Positions 1 to 6,033 of a stretch of 10,538 bases of DNA are shown piece by piece (the first letter of the stretch is position 1; each line of letters starts with the position of its first letter). Origin of the DNA: an uncultured Porphyromonas sp. (GTDB lineage Bacteria; Bacteroidota; Bacteroidia; Bacteroidales; Porphyromonadaceae); the NCBI GenBank assembly GCA_900548415.1, contig URKO01000018.1:1-10538 (forward strand), written 5' to 3'. A model generated the notes under the pieces. It had not been told where the DNA came from. It did not search any database and saw nothing but the letters and a program-made list of their open reading frames with translations. A program made the position numbers and the translations under genes.

Positions 1-27
1 TTCTTCGACTAGCTTGATAAAGTCCAT
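1..27 (-). CDS. N-terminal fragment of a minus-strand gene (unidentified)
   Basis: Read on the minus strand from 27, the sequence gives ATG followed by eight open codons, MDFIKLVEE, to the window edge. An in-frame TAA lies just upstream (42-40), so this ATG is the first start after a stop. No other minus-strand ATG occurs between here and the minus-strand promoter-like sequence at 161-191. The promoter and start together support a real gene transcribed leftward. Nine residues are too few to assign a family. The pattern MDF-x-x-L-V-E resembles the beginning of many nitroreductase-family flavoproteins, but that is only a guess. The gene is partial because of the window boundary, not visibly broken. 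Confidence 0.45.
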
Positions 28-160
28 AATAATACTGTGTTACTTTTTTGATTAGCTATGAGCTAAACGCAATATACACAGGCGACTCGGGAGCCTCTGG
101 ACTAAGCTCGGGGCTAAGCCTAGAGCGCTCTTCCTGTCAGAGATTACGCAAAGCTGACGG

Positions 161-191
161 CAAAGGTACAAAAATCTTGGGAACAAACAAC
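161..191 (-). promoter_or_regulatory. Bacteroidetes-type promoter for the leftward gene
   Basis: On the minus strand the sequence TACCTTTG (168 to 161) matches the Bacteroidetes -7 consensus TAnnTTTG exactly. GTTG at 191-188 sits 19 nt upstream, the spacing expected for the -33 element (consensus TTTG, of which TTG matches). This is the only candidate promoter in the window with a plausible -33 box. Transcription would begin near 154, leaving a leader of about 125 nt before the ATG at 27. The assignment is by consensus only. Confidence 0.55.
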
Positions 192-230
192 TACCTCCAC
201 CGAACGAGCACAGGACTGACGCATCATGAG

Positions 231-265
231 GCTGTTGGCTGTTAGCTGTTAGCTGTTGGCTGTTA
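231..265. repeat. Tandem array of 7-bp unit GCTGTTR, 5 copies
   Basis: Five consecutive heptamers are directly readable: GCTGTTG, GCTGTTA, GCTGTTA, GCTGTTG, GCTGTTA. Only the last base varies, between G and A. A degenerate sixth unit, GCTAGTA (266-272), leads into the next array. The array lies between two divergent promoters. Copy number could vary by replication slippage; this is inferred from the short, nearly perfect unit. Confidence 0.9.
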
Positions 266-273
266 GCTAGTAC

Positions 274-327
274 CACTAGAGTCACTAGTGCCACTAGAGC
301 CACTAGGGACACTAGGGACACTAGAAA
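274..327. repeat. Tandem array of 9-bp unit CACTAGNNN, 6 copies
   Basis: Six consecutive nonamers begin with an invariant CACTAG core followed by a variable triplet: AGT, TGC, AGC, GGA, GGA, AAA. Two adjacent units (301-318) are identical, which suggests recent duplication. Because the period is a multiple of three, any reading frame through it encodes a three-residue periodic peptide. I attribute this to the repeat and not to a gene. Each core contains CTAG, a tetranucleotide that is rare in many bacterial genomes. Confidence 0.9.
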
Positions 328-333
328 ACTAGG

Positions 334-368
334 CTCTAACCTCTAGTCTCTAATCTCTAATTACTTAC
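334..368. repeat. Tandem array of 7-bp unit CTCTAAY, 4 copies plus decay
   Basis: Units CTCTAAC, CTCTAGT, CTCTAAT and CTCTAAT (334-361) are followed by a decayed unit TACTTAC (362-368). The same heptamer family recurs at 4421-4476, upstream of trigger factor. Here the array ends about 30-40 nt before the -7 element of the PASTA-led cluster, so it occupies the region just upstream of where RNA polymerase would bind. Confidence 0.88.
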
Positions 369-398
369 CCTAATGATGCGACACTATCAAATTATCGT

Positions 399-406
399 TA
401 CCTTTG
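399..406 (+). promoter_or_regulatory. Promoter -7 element of the PASTA-led cluster
   Basis: TACCTTTG matches the Bacteroidetes -7 consensus TAnnTTTG. The start codon is 27 nt further downstream, giving a short leader of about 20 nt. No TTTG is seen at the expected -33 position (about 374-379). The gene's own A-rich upstream sequence lacks a Shine-Dalgarno motif, as is usual in this phylum. Confidence 0.65.
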
Positions 407-433
407 CATAGTCTCCGCTAATAGATATACCCT

Positions 434-1087
434 ATGCGACGTCCTACCATACTGATTCACATTGGTCTGATGATCCTAGCGTCAGTCATCATTGTCGTCC
501 TGGCACTCGTCTGGATGAACCTCTTCACACGCCATGGCTCATCTGTCGAGATACCTGACATATATGGCCTCCCGGCGAGCGAGGCGGTGAGCCTTCTAGA
601 CAAAGCTGATCTGCGCTACGAGGTGATCGACTCGGTCTACACCACAGAAGTACCCAAGGGGGCGGTCTACGACTTAAGTCCTAAGGCGGGGAGTCGGGTC
701 AAAGCGGGACGTATCATCTTCCTCACGCTCAACGCTTCCTCCCCTCGCAACGCCATCATCCCCTCGCTCGTCGATGTATCCGAGCGACAAGCGCGAGCGC
801 GTCTCGTCAGCCTTGGCTTCGAAAACATCACCCCTAGTTACGTAGCGGGGCCCTTTGATAACCTAGTCATGGGCGTGCAGTTACCCTCAGGACAGGCCCT
901 TGCTCCGGGTACCCGCGTACCGCTCGCCACGCCACTCATACTCCTGGTCTCTGTGGCTACTAGTGACAGCATACCGCATGGAGCTTTCACACCTTACGAC
1001 TCGATCTCGGGAGCGGGTGGATACGTTGCCCCCTCCGACTCGACCACACACTCTCTAGAGCCTGACGAGGATGAGTCCTGGATGTAA
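434..1087 (+). CDS. PASTA-domain single-pass membrane protein
   Basis: A 217-residue protein with a short basic N-terminus (MRRP), one hydrophobic segment at about 6-30 and a periplasmic remainder. Two PASTA-like modules follow, at about 36-101 and 104-175. Each shows the typical pattern: a 'IPDIYGLPASEA' or 'IPSLVDVSERQA' helix start, a G/S-rich turn such as 'LSPKAGSRV' or 'QLPSGQALAPGTRV', and a final beta-strand. The C-terminal 42 residues are a Ser/Asp/Glu-rich tail with low complexity. PASTA modules are known to bind peptidoglycan fragments or beta-lactams when attached to Ser/Thr kinases or penicillin-binding proteins. Here no catalytic domain is attached, so the enzymatic role, if any, is unknown. 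Being followed by Ddl suggests an envelope function (inference). The start directly follows a -7 promoter element. The stop overlaps the next gene by 17 nt. Confidence 0.85.
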   Translation: MRRPTILIHIGLMILASVIIVVLALVWMNLFTRHGSSVEIPDIYGLPASEAVSLLDKADLRYEVIDSVYTTEVPKGAVYDLSPKAGSRVKAGRIIFLTLNASSPRNAIIPSLVDVSERQARARLVSLGFENITPSYVAGPFDNLVMGVQLPSGQALAPGTRVPLATPLILLVSVATSDSIPHGAFTPYDSISGAGGYVAPSDSTTHSLEPDEDESWM

Positions 1088-2195
1088 TCCTGATAGGGAG
1101 TCACTTCCCCTCGAGGAGCAGGAGCTAGAGGCTGACCTCATCGCAACCGACGAGGAGGATCAGTGGGTCGCAGGGGCACACGGCGAGGAGCTCTACGAGC
1201 ATTATCGTGTGCAGGTGGATCCTGGGCAGACACCGCTACGCATCGACCGCTTTCTAGTGGATCGTATGCCGCACACTTCGCGCCATCGTATACAGCTTGC
1301 CGCCAAGGCGGGACTCATCTGGGTGGATGGAGAGCCTGTCAAGAGCAACTACAAGGTCAAGCCTCAGGAGACCATCACGATGATGCTGGCGCATCCGAAG
1401 CAGGACTGGTCGATCACACCGGAGGACATACCGCTCGACATAGTCTATGAGGACGATCAGCTGCTCGTGGTCAACAAGCCCGCAGGCATGGTTGTACACC
1501 CTGGTCACGGCAACTACAGTGGCACACTCGTCCACGCGCTTGCTTACTACTTACGCAACGACCCGCTCTATGATCCGAACGATGCTTCCGTAGGTCTGGT
1601 GCATCGCATTGACAAAGATACCAGCGGGCTACTCCTCGTGGCGAAGCGTATGGAGGCTAAGATACGACTAGCGAGACAGTTCTTCCTCAAGACTACAGGA
1701 CGGCGCTACCAAGCACTCGTCTGGGGCAAGCTCGACCAGCCGCAAGGGACGATCGAGGGCAATATAGCCCGTGATCCACGAGATCGAACACGCATGACCG
1801 TCTACCCCCCAACGAGTGAGATAGGCAAGCCGGCCGTGACACACTACACGCAGCTGGAGCGACTGGGCTTTGTGACGCTCATAGCGTGTGAACTGGAGAC
1901 GGGACGCACCCACCAGATACGTGCTCACATGAAGTCTATCGACCACCCGCTCTTTGGCGATGAGCGCTATGGTGGCGACCAGATCCTCTGGGGACAGCGC
2001 ACCAGCTCCTACCAGCAGTTTGTCAATAACTGCCTCAAGATCTGTCCCCGCCAAGCATTGCACGCTGAGACACTTGCTTTCGACCACCCCGTGACGGGTG
2101 AGCGGATGCACTTCTCGACACCACTGCCCGACGATATGAGCCAGCTCATAGACAAGTGGAGACGCTATGTAGCACCGCTCGAACTCTCTAACTAA
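1071..2195 (+). CDS. rluD: RluD-family large-subunit rRNA pseudouridine synthase
   Basis: A 374-residue RluA/RluD-type enzyme that isomerises uridine to pseudouridine, in the RluD group in helix 69 of 23S rRNA. An S4-like RNA-binding domain spans about 56-105 (motif 'RIDRFLVDRMPHTSRHRIQ'). The catalytic domain follows, with 'VVNKPAGMVVHPGHG' (133-147), the signature 'HRIDKDTSGLLLVAK' (178-192, catalytic Asp181) and 'ETGRTHQIRAHM' (276-287). E. coli RluD is about 326 residues; the extra length is mainly an acidic N-terminal extension of about 40 residues with no recognisable domain. The ATG at 1071 lies inside the end of the PASTA gene in another frame, a 17-nt overlap that implies translational coupling. 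A start somewhat further in is possible, since residues 1-40 are not conserved family sequence. The exact target uridines cannot be read from sequence; RluC/RluA specificity is the alternative. Confidence 0.9.
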   Translation: MSPGCNPDRESLPLEEQELEADLIATDEEDQWVAGAHGEELYEHYRVQVDPGQTPLRIDRFLVDRMPHTSRHRIQLAAKAGLIWVDGEPVKSNYKVKPQETITMMLAHPKQDWSITPEDIPLDIVYEDDQLLVVNKPAGMVVHPGHGNYSGTLVHALAYYLRNDPLYDPNDASVGLVHRIDKDTSGLLLVAKRMEAKIRLARQFFLKTTGRRYQALVWGKLDQPQGTIEGNIARDPRDRTRMTVYPPTSEIGKPAVTHYTQLERLGFVTLIACELETGRTHQIRAHMKSIDHPLFGDERYGGDQILWGQRTSSYQQFVNNCLKICPRQALHAETLAFDHPVTGERMHFSTPLPDDMSQLIDKWRRYVAPLELSN

Positions 2196-2225
2196 AAGAA
2201 CCATTGCAATATCCCATCACACCTT

Positions 2226-3215
2226 ATGGACAAACCCAATATTGCGATCATCTGTGGCGGATACTCTGGCGAGGCGGAGGTCTCGCAGCGTAGTGCCCAG
2301 ACGATCCTCAAGCAGATTGATCAAACCCTCTTCACTCCCTATCTAGTCACCATCACGGCCGACGCGTGGAGCGTGACAGACGCTGAGGGGAAGGCGGGAA
2401 CGATAGATCGTGCACTGGTCGCACGCTTTGGCGCAACCGAAGTGACCTTCGCACTAGCTTACATTACCATCCACGGCACCCCTGGAGAGAATGGTCTCCT
2501 ACAGGGTTACCTAGACATGCTCGGCATCCCCTACACTACAGGTGGTGTGCTCTGCGAGGCTTTGACCTTTAATAAGGAGGCGTGCAACGCTTACCTTGCG
2601 CATCACGGCTTGCGCATCGCTCGCTCCCACTGCCTCCGCAATCACACCCAACAGCTCTCACCCGAAGAGCAACAGTTGATCGAGTCTCGTCTGCGCCTAC
2701 CGCTTTTTGTCAAGCCCAACACCGGAGGCTCCAGCATCGCTACAACGCGCATTGACCAGTGGGAGCAGCTGCCATCAGCCGTGGCGGACGCTTACACCGC
2801 AGCACCCGACGTCCTCGTTGAGGAGTGCATCGTCGGCACCGAGGTGACCTGCGGATGCGTGATCCTACCCGACGACTCTTTTGCCCTACCTGTCACAGAG
2901 GTGGTGGCACACGACACTTTCTTCGACTATGACGCTAAGTACTACGGCAAGAGCGATGAGATAACCCCCGCACGCATCTCGCCAGAGCTGACACAGCGCG
3001 TACAGGAGACCTCGCTGACGATCGCCCACCTACTAGACTGCTACGGCTTCGTACGTATAGACTACATCATCGAGGCGGACGGCATCCCCACGCTTCTAGA
3101 GGTCAACACGACCCCGGGCATGACGGAGGCCAGCTTCATCCCGCAGCAGGTACATGCAGCTGGCCTACAGCTGAGCGACCTCATCACACGTATCATCAAG
3201 AGCAAACTATCATGA
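2226..3215 (+). CDS. ddl: D-alanine--D-alanine ligase
   Basis: A 329-residue ATP-grasp enzyme that joins two D-alanines in the cytoplasm, supplying the dipeptide terminus of the peptidoglycan precursor. Motifs are in the usual order: the N-terminal 'GGYSGEAEVS' (11-20), 'HGTPGENG' (83-90), the ATP-binding 'FVKPNTGGSS' (161-170), Glu199-Glu200, and the omega-loop 'FFDYDAKYYGKSDEITPA' (232-249) with the Lys238-Tyr239 pair. Metal-binding 'RIDY' (277-280) and 'LEVNTTPGMT' (291-300) complete the site. The Lys-Tyr pair is typical of D-Ala-D-Ala ligases and argues against a VanA-like D-Ala-D-Lac enzyme. Length matches the family. It starts 30 nt after rluD with no promoter seen between, so it is probably in the same transcript. 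It overlaps the acyltransferase by 4 nt (ATGA). Confidence 0.96.
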   Translation: MDKPNIAIICGGYSGEAEVSQRSAQTILKQIDQTLFTPYLVTITADAWSVTDAEGKAGTIDRALVARFGATEVTFALAYITIHGTPGENGLLQGYLDMLGIPYTTGGVLCEALTFNKEACNAYLAHHGLRIARSHCLRNHTQQLSPEEQQLIESRLRLPLFVKPNTGGSSIATTRIDQWEQLPSAVADAYTAAPDVLVEECIVGTEVTCGCVILPDDSFALPVTEVVAHDTFFDYDAKYYGKSDEITPARISPELTQRVQETSLTIAHLLDCYGFVRIDYIIEADGIPTLLEVNTTPGMTEASFIPQQVHAAGLQLSDLITRIIKSKLS

Positions 3216-4390
3216 CCACACACACAGCCCCACAGCCGTACGAGTACGACTCTATACGTCCCTACCTCGACGAGGAGGTGCCAGCTGTCGTTGCCCAGCT
3301 AGCCAACCAACCTGAGCTACGTCACGTCCTATCGGCACTGCTCTCGGAGGAGGAGACGACTGCGCTCCTACAGCACCTAAAGAGCATCCAGAGTGTTGAT
3401 GCTTTTAAGGAACTCATCTCCTACCCCCTCGTGGTCAAGCTGGCGAAGCAGACCACTTTCTCCGTATCCCTTAGCGGAGCCAGTAGACTAGGCGGAGATC
3501 TGCCCACGACCTTTGTCACAAACCACAGAGACATCATACTCGACTCCGCATTTCTCAACCTAGTCATGCGAGAGCGCAACTATCTGATGCCACGCATCGC
3601 TATCGGCGACAACCTCTTCGGCAGGCCGTGGATCGAGGCAGTCGTCAAGCTCAACGACTCTTTTGTCGTGCGTCGCTCGCTACCGATCCGGCAGATGCTC
3701 CTAGCCGCTCAAGCACTCTCTGCCTTTATCGACCAGAGCATACAGCAGGATCACAAGTCGGTATGGATCGCCCAGCGTGAGGGCCGCGCCAAGGACAATA
3801 GCGACCAGACACAGCCGAGCGTTCTCAAGATGATCGCTTCCTCGCAAAGCAACGACCCGCTGACCCAGCTGATGCGGGTCAACATCGCCCCCACCACTAT
3901 CAGCTACGAGTACGACCCTTGCGACATCCTCAAGGCGTGCGAGCTACTCTGGCGCAAGCATCACCCCAACGAGCAGTATGTCAAGGGGGGCGAGGAGGAC
4001 TTGCTCAATATGAAGACTGGTCTACTCGGCTACAAGGGACGCGTACACTTTGCCGTCGGCACGCGTCTCAACGACCTGATCACGCCTGAGCTAGAGGCCG
4101 AGCTACGAGCCCTACCCAAGCAGCAACTCTACCCCCGCATCGCCACAATCATCGACACGGAGCTACACAGCAACTACCGCCTATACCCGATCAACTACAT
4201 CGCCTACGACCTCCTTCACCCTGACAAGGCGCACCCGAAGGAGCTCTACAGCGAGGCTGACAAGGAGAAGACGCTCCGCTACCTCGATGAGCAGATTGCT
4301 AAAGCACCGACTGACGCTTACAGCACCGACGAACTGCGCACGCAGCTCCTCCAGATGTATGCCCAGCCGCTGATCAATGGTCAGAACTAG
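3212..4390 (+). CDS. PlsB/PlsC-superfamily acyltransferase
   Basis: A 392-residue protein with the ordered blocks of glycerophosphate acyltransferases. Block I is 'FVTNHRDIILDS' (101-112). Block II is in about 127-155, 'IAIGDNLF' followed by 'FVVRR', as in the PlsB/DHAPAT pattern G-x-N-L ... F-x-x-R-R. Block III is 'WIAQREGRAKD' (185-195), and block IV is 'VNIAPTTISYEYDP' (223-236). These enzymes transfer fatty acyl groups to glycerol phosphate or lysophospholipid at the inner membrane. No clear transmembrane segment is evident, so peripheral attachment is likely (inference). In block I the downstream Asp (111) is five residues from His105, not four as in the classical HX4D motif. The next candidate, Asp107, is only one residue away, so the catalytic geometry needs checking. 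The exact substrate is unknown; phosphatidate synthesis or an amino-lipid or aminoacyl acceptor are all possible. The ATGA overlap with ddl indicates translational coupling. Confidence 0.75.
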   Translation: MTTHTAPQPYEYDSIRPYLDEEVPAVVAQLANQPELRHVLSALLSEEETTALLQHLKSIQSVDAFKELISYPLVVKLAKQTTFSVSLSGASRLGGDLPTTFVTNHRDIILDSAFLNLVMRERNYLMPRIAIGDNLFGRPWIEAVVKLNDSFVVRRSLPIRQMLLAAQALSAFIDQSIQQDHKSVWIAQREGRAKDNSDQTQPSVLKMIASSQSNDPLTQLMRVNIAPTTISYEYDPCDILKACELLWRKHHPNEQYVKGGEEDLLNMKTGLLGYKGRVHFAVGTRLNDLITPELEAELRALPKQQLYPRIATIIDTELHSNYRLYPINYIAYDLLHPDKAHPKELYSEADKEKTLRYLDEQIAKAPTDAYSTDELRTQLLQMYAQPLINGQN

Positions 4391-4420
4391 CGGTTGGCTG
4401 GAGCTATCGGAATGGTCAGA
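4376..4420. repeat. 10-bp direct repeat AATGGTCAGA, 35 nt apart
   Basis: AATGGTCAGA occurs at 4376-4385, just before the acyltransferase stop codon, and again at 4411-4420, abutting the heptad array. The two copies start 35 nt apart. The sequence between them (4386-4410) includes the stop codon and 'GCGGTTGGCTGGAG', which loosely resembles the GCTGTTR heptads at 231-265. A local duplication flanking the gene end is one explanation; chance is another. Confidence 0.7.
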
Positions 4421-4476
4421 CTCTAATCTCTAGCCTCTAACCTCTGATATCTAATCTCTAACTTCTAATCTCTTTT
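4421..4476. repeat. Tandem array of 7-bp unit CTCTAAY, 7 copies plus decay
   Basis: Units read CTCTAAT, CTCTAGC, CTCTAAC, CTCTGAT, ATCTAAT, CTCTAAC, TTCTAAT, then a decayed CTCTTTT. This is the same family as the array at 334-361 but longer. Only four bases separate its end from the -7 element of trigger factor. Any -33 contact by RNA polymerase would therefore fall inside the repeat. No TTTG box is present there. Confidence 0.88.
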
Positions 4477-4480
4477 TTCG

Positions 4481-4488
4481 TACCTTTG
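4481..4488 (+). promoter_or_regulatory. Promoter -7 element of trigger factor
   Basis: TACCTTTG is identical to the elements at 399-406 (plus) and 168-161 (minus) and matches TAnnTTTG. It lies 42 nt before the trigger factor ATG, giving a leader of about 35 nt. A run of six T's sits immediately upstream (within 4473-4478), at the end of the heptad array. Confidence 0.68.
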
Positions 4489-4530
4489 TCCTCTATAACT
4501 AAATATACACGCATATAGCATCTTAGTCCT

Positions 4531-5967
4531 ATGAACATATCACACGAGCTTAAGGAAGATCAGGTTCTCTTGAACATCACGCTCACCAGTGACGAAATTA
4601 AAGAGCAGGTCACCGATCAGTTGAAGCATCTGCGCAAGACGGCTGAAACGCCAGGATTCCGCCCAGGCAAGACCCCAGCAGCACTCATTGAGAAGAAGTA
4701 CGGTCAGGCTGTGCGCTTTAGCGTTATCAACAAGGCCACATCCAATGAGGCCATTAACTATCTCAAGGAGCAGGGCATTAAGACGATCGGCGGTCTTCTC
4801 ATGGAGCAAGACGACAATAGCTATACGCCTGAGCAGACAGACTACCAGCTACAGATATCCACGGGACTGCTCCCTCAGTTCCCCCAGACGATCGATAGCA
4901 GCGTGACACTCCCCCACTACACCGTCCAGGTCGACGATGCCGAGATCGATCAGATGATCAGCAACGCTCAGGCGAGTGCTGGCGAGCGCTCCGAGGTTGA
5001 GGACGTACAGGAGAAAGATATCCTCTACGTCTCTGTACAGGAGCTAGACGACAAGGGCGAGCACGCCTCTGAGGGCATCGCGCTCGAGGAGAGCTTCCTC
5101 ATGCCACAGTATGTGACCAATGAGGAGATTCGCGCAGAGATCCTTAAGGCGCACAAGGATGACACGCTCACCATAGACCTACAGAAGGCTTATGACGGCA
5201 GCGAGGTCGAGATCGCATCTTTCCTCCAGATCAAGCAGGAGGAGGTCAAGGATCACACGAACCCCTTTGAGATCAAGATCAACCGCATCCTACGCAACAC
5301 GCCACACGCTATCGATGAGAAGCTCTTTAAGCTGATGCTCGGCCCAACGACTGAGGTGACTACCGAGGAGGGACTCAGAGCTGAGCTAAAGCACATGCAG
5401 GAGTCGCGCAACGCATCGATGGCTAACGATGTCTTTACCACGGTCGTCTCCAAGTATGTCGTCGAGCAGATCCAGGGGCTGCCCTTCTCTGACAAGCACC
5501 TAGCCCTCCTACTCAACGAAAAGACAGAGGAGGAGACTCAGGAGGAGTACGACAAGCGCATCAACCAGGTTATGCCTTACGTGCGCTACCAGTGCATGAT
5601 CGCCGAGCTCATCAAGCAGCTAGGCGTTGAGGTCTCCGAAGGACTGGTTCGCCAGATCGTCAGAGAGGGTGTCATGAGACAAGTACAAGCTGCTGGTCTC
5701 GGTCAGCTACTCTCCAACGATGAATTCATCGAGAGCCTCGTCAACAACACGATGGAGCAGCACAGCGAGCAGCTCTTTGCCGCTAAGGAGCAGGCCAAGG
5801 AGCAGGCTCTCGCAGCAAAGGTTAAGGAGCTAGTCACGCTCGACGAGCAGGAGCCTCTCTCTGTCGACGAGCTCTATAAGGTGCACACCAAGCTCCAGGA
5901 GGAGATCAACACGCTACTCAAGTTCCACGACGAGGAGAGCGAGGAGTCAGCACCAGAGGAGGAGTAG
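4531..5967 (+). CDS. tig: Trigger factor, ribosome-associated chaperone
   Basis: A 478-residue protein, longer than E. coli trigger factor (432). The N-terminal ribosome-binding domain carries the family signature 'GFRPGKTP' (42-49), the loop that docks on ribosomal protein L23 at the exit tunnel. The middle region, about 160-245, is where a FKBP-type prolyl isomerase normally sits. Here I see no canonical FKBP motif such as an ipGFe-x-x-L-x-G segment, so isomerase activity is doubtful. The C-terminal substrate-cradling domain, about 260-440, is helical and highly charged ('HMQESRNASMANDVF', 'VRYQCMIAELIKQLGVEVSE'). The last 13 residues are an acidic tail (DEESEESAPEEE). The gene is preceded by its own promoter and followed by a strong hairpin, so it appears monocistronic. 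The start is the only ATG ahead of the conserved N-terminal strand. Confidence 0.92.
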   Translation: MNISHELKEDQVLLNITLTSDEIKEQVTDQLKHLRKTAETPGFRPGKTPAALIEKKYGQAVRFSVINKATSNEAINYLKEQGIKTIGGLLMEQDDNSYTPEQTDYQLQISTGLLPQFPQTIDSSVTLPHYTVQVDDAEIDQMISNAQASAGERSEVEDVQEKDILYVSVQELDDKGEHASEGIALEESFLMPQYVTNEEIRAEILKAHKDDTLTIDLQKAYDGSEVEIASFLQIKQEEVKDHTNPFEIKINRILRNTPHAIDEKLFKLMLGPTTEVTTEEGLRAELKHMQESRNASMANDVFTTVVSKYVVEQIQGLPFSDKHLALLLNEKTEEETQEEYDKRINQVMPYVRYQCMIAELIKQLGVEVSEGLVRQIVREGVMRQVQAAGLGQLLSNDEFIESLVNNTMEQHSEQLFAAKEQAKEQALAAKVKELVTLDEQEPLSVDELYKVHTKLQEEINTLLKFHDEESEESAPEEE

Positions 5968-5995
5968 CCTAGCACCTTCCCCCAAAACATACCGA

Positions 5996-6033
5996 TAGCG
6001 GGATCATCTCACGATGGTGAGGTGGTCCCGCTA
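5996..6033 (+). terminator. Intrinsic-type terminator hairpin after trigger factor
   Basis: The arms TAGCGGGATCATCTCAC (5996-6012) and GTGAGGTGGTCCCGCTA (6017-6033) pair over all 17 positions, with two G-U wobbles, around a GATG loop. The following sequence, AATCTATTCT, is only moderately T-rich. Because the wobble positions are G-U on this strand, the hairpin is more stable in plus-strand RNA than in its complement, where they become A-C mismatches. It lies 28 nt after the stop codon. Confidence 0.82.

Larger units (their letters stand above)
28..433. other. Divergent intergenic region with stacked tandem arrays
   Basis: This stretch of about 400 nt separates the leftward gene from the PASTA gene. 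I find no convincing coding sequence in it. Its left part (28-191) is the presumed leader and promoter of the leftward gene. It contains a TTAGCT-ATG-AGCTAA inverted repeat (52-66) and a perfect 10-bp palindrome AGAGCGCTCT (122-131). The middle (231-368) consists almost entirely of three different short tandem arrays, annotated separately. The right end carries the promoter of the PASTA-led cluster. Confidence 0.7.

Noticed and set aside
48..245. Plus-strand 65-codon open frame at the left edge
   Set aside because: It has no domain, overlaps the opposite-strand leader and promoter, and ends inside the GCTGTTR array. It is consistent with chance.
52..321. Minus-strand 89-codon open frame whose N-terminus is a three-residue periodic peptide (SLV/ALV pattern)
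   Set aside because: The periodicity is simply the translation of the 9-bp array. The frame runs through the minus-strand promoter element, and the remainder resembles no protein family.
231..368. CRISPR array
   Set aside because: Units are 7 or 9 bp with no spacers and no cas genes nearby, so these are simple tandem repeats.
1668..2204. Minus-strand 178-codon open frame
   Set aside because: It lies entirely antisense to rluD, which has intact family motifs. Long antisense frames are expected in GC-rich coding DNA.
2226..3215. D-Ala-D-Lac (vancomycin-resistance type) ligase
   Set aside because: The omega-loop carries the Lys-Tyr pair (238-239) typical of ordinary Ddl, and no vanH- or vanX-like neighbours are present.
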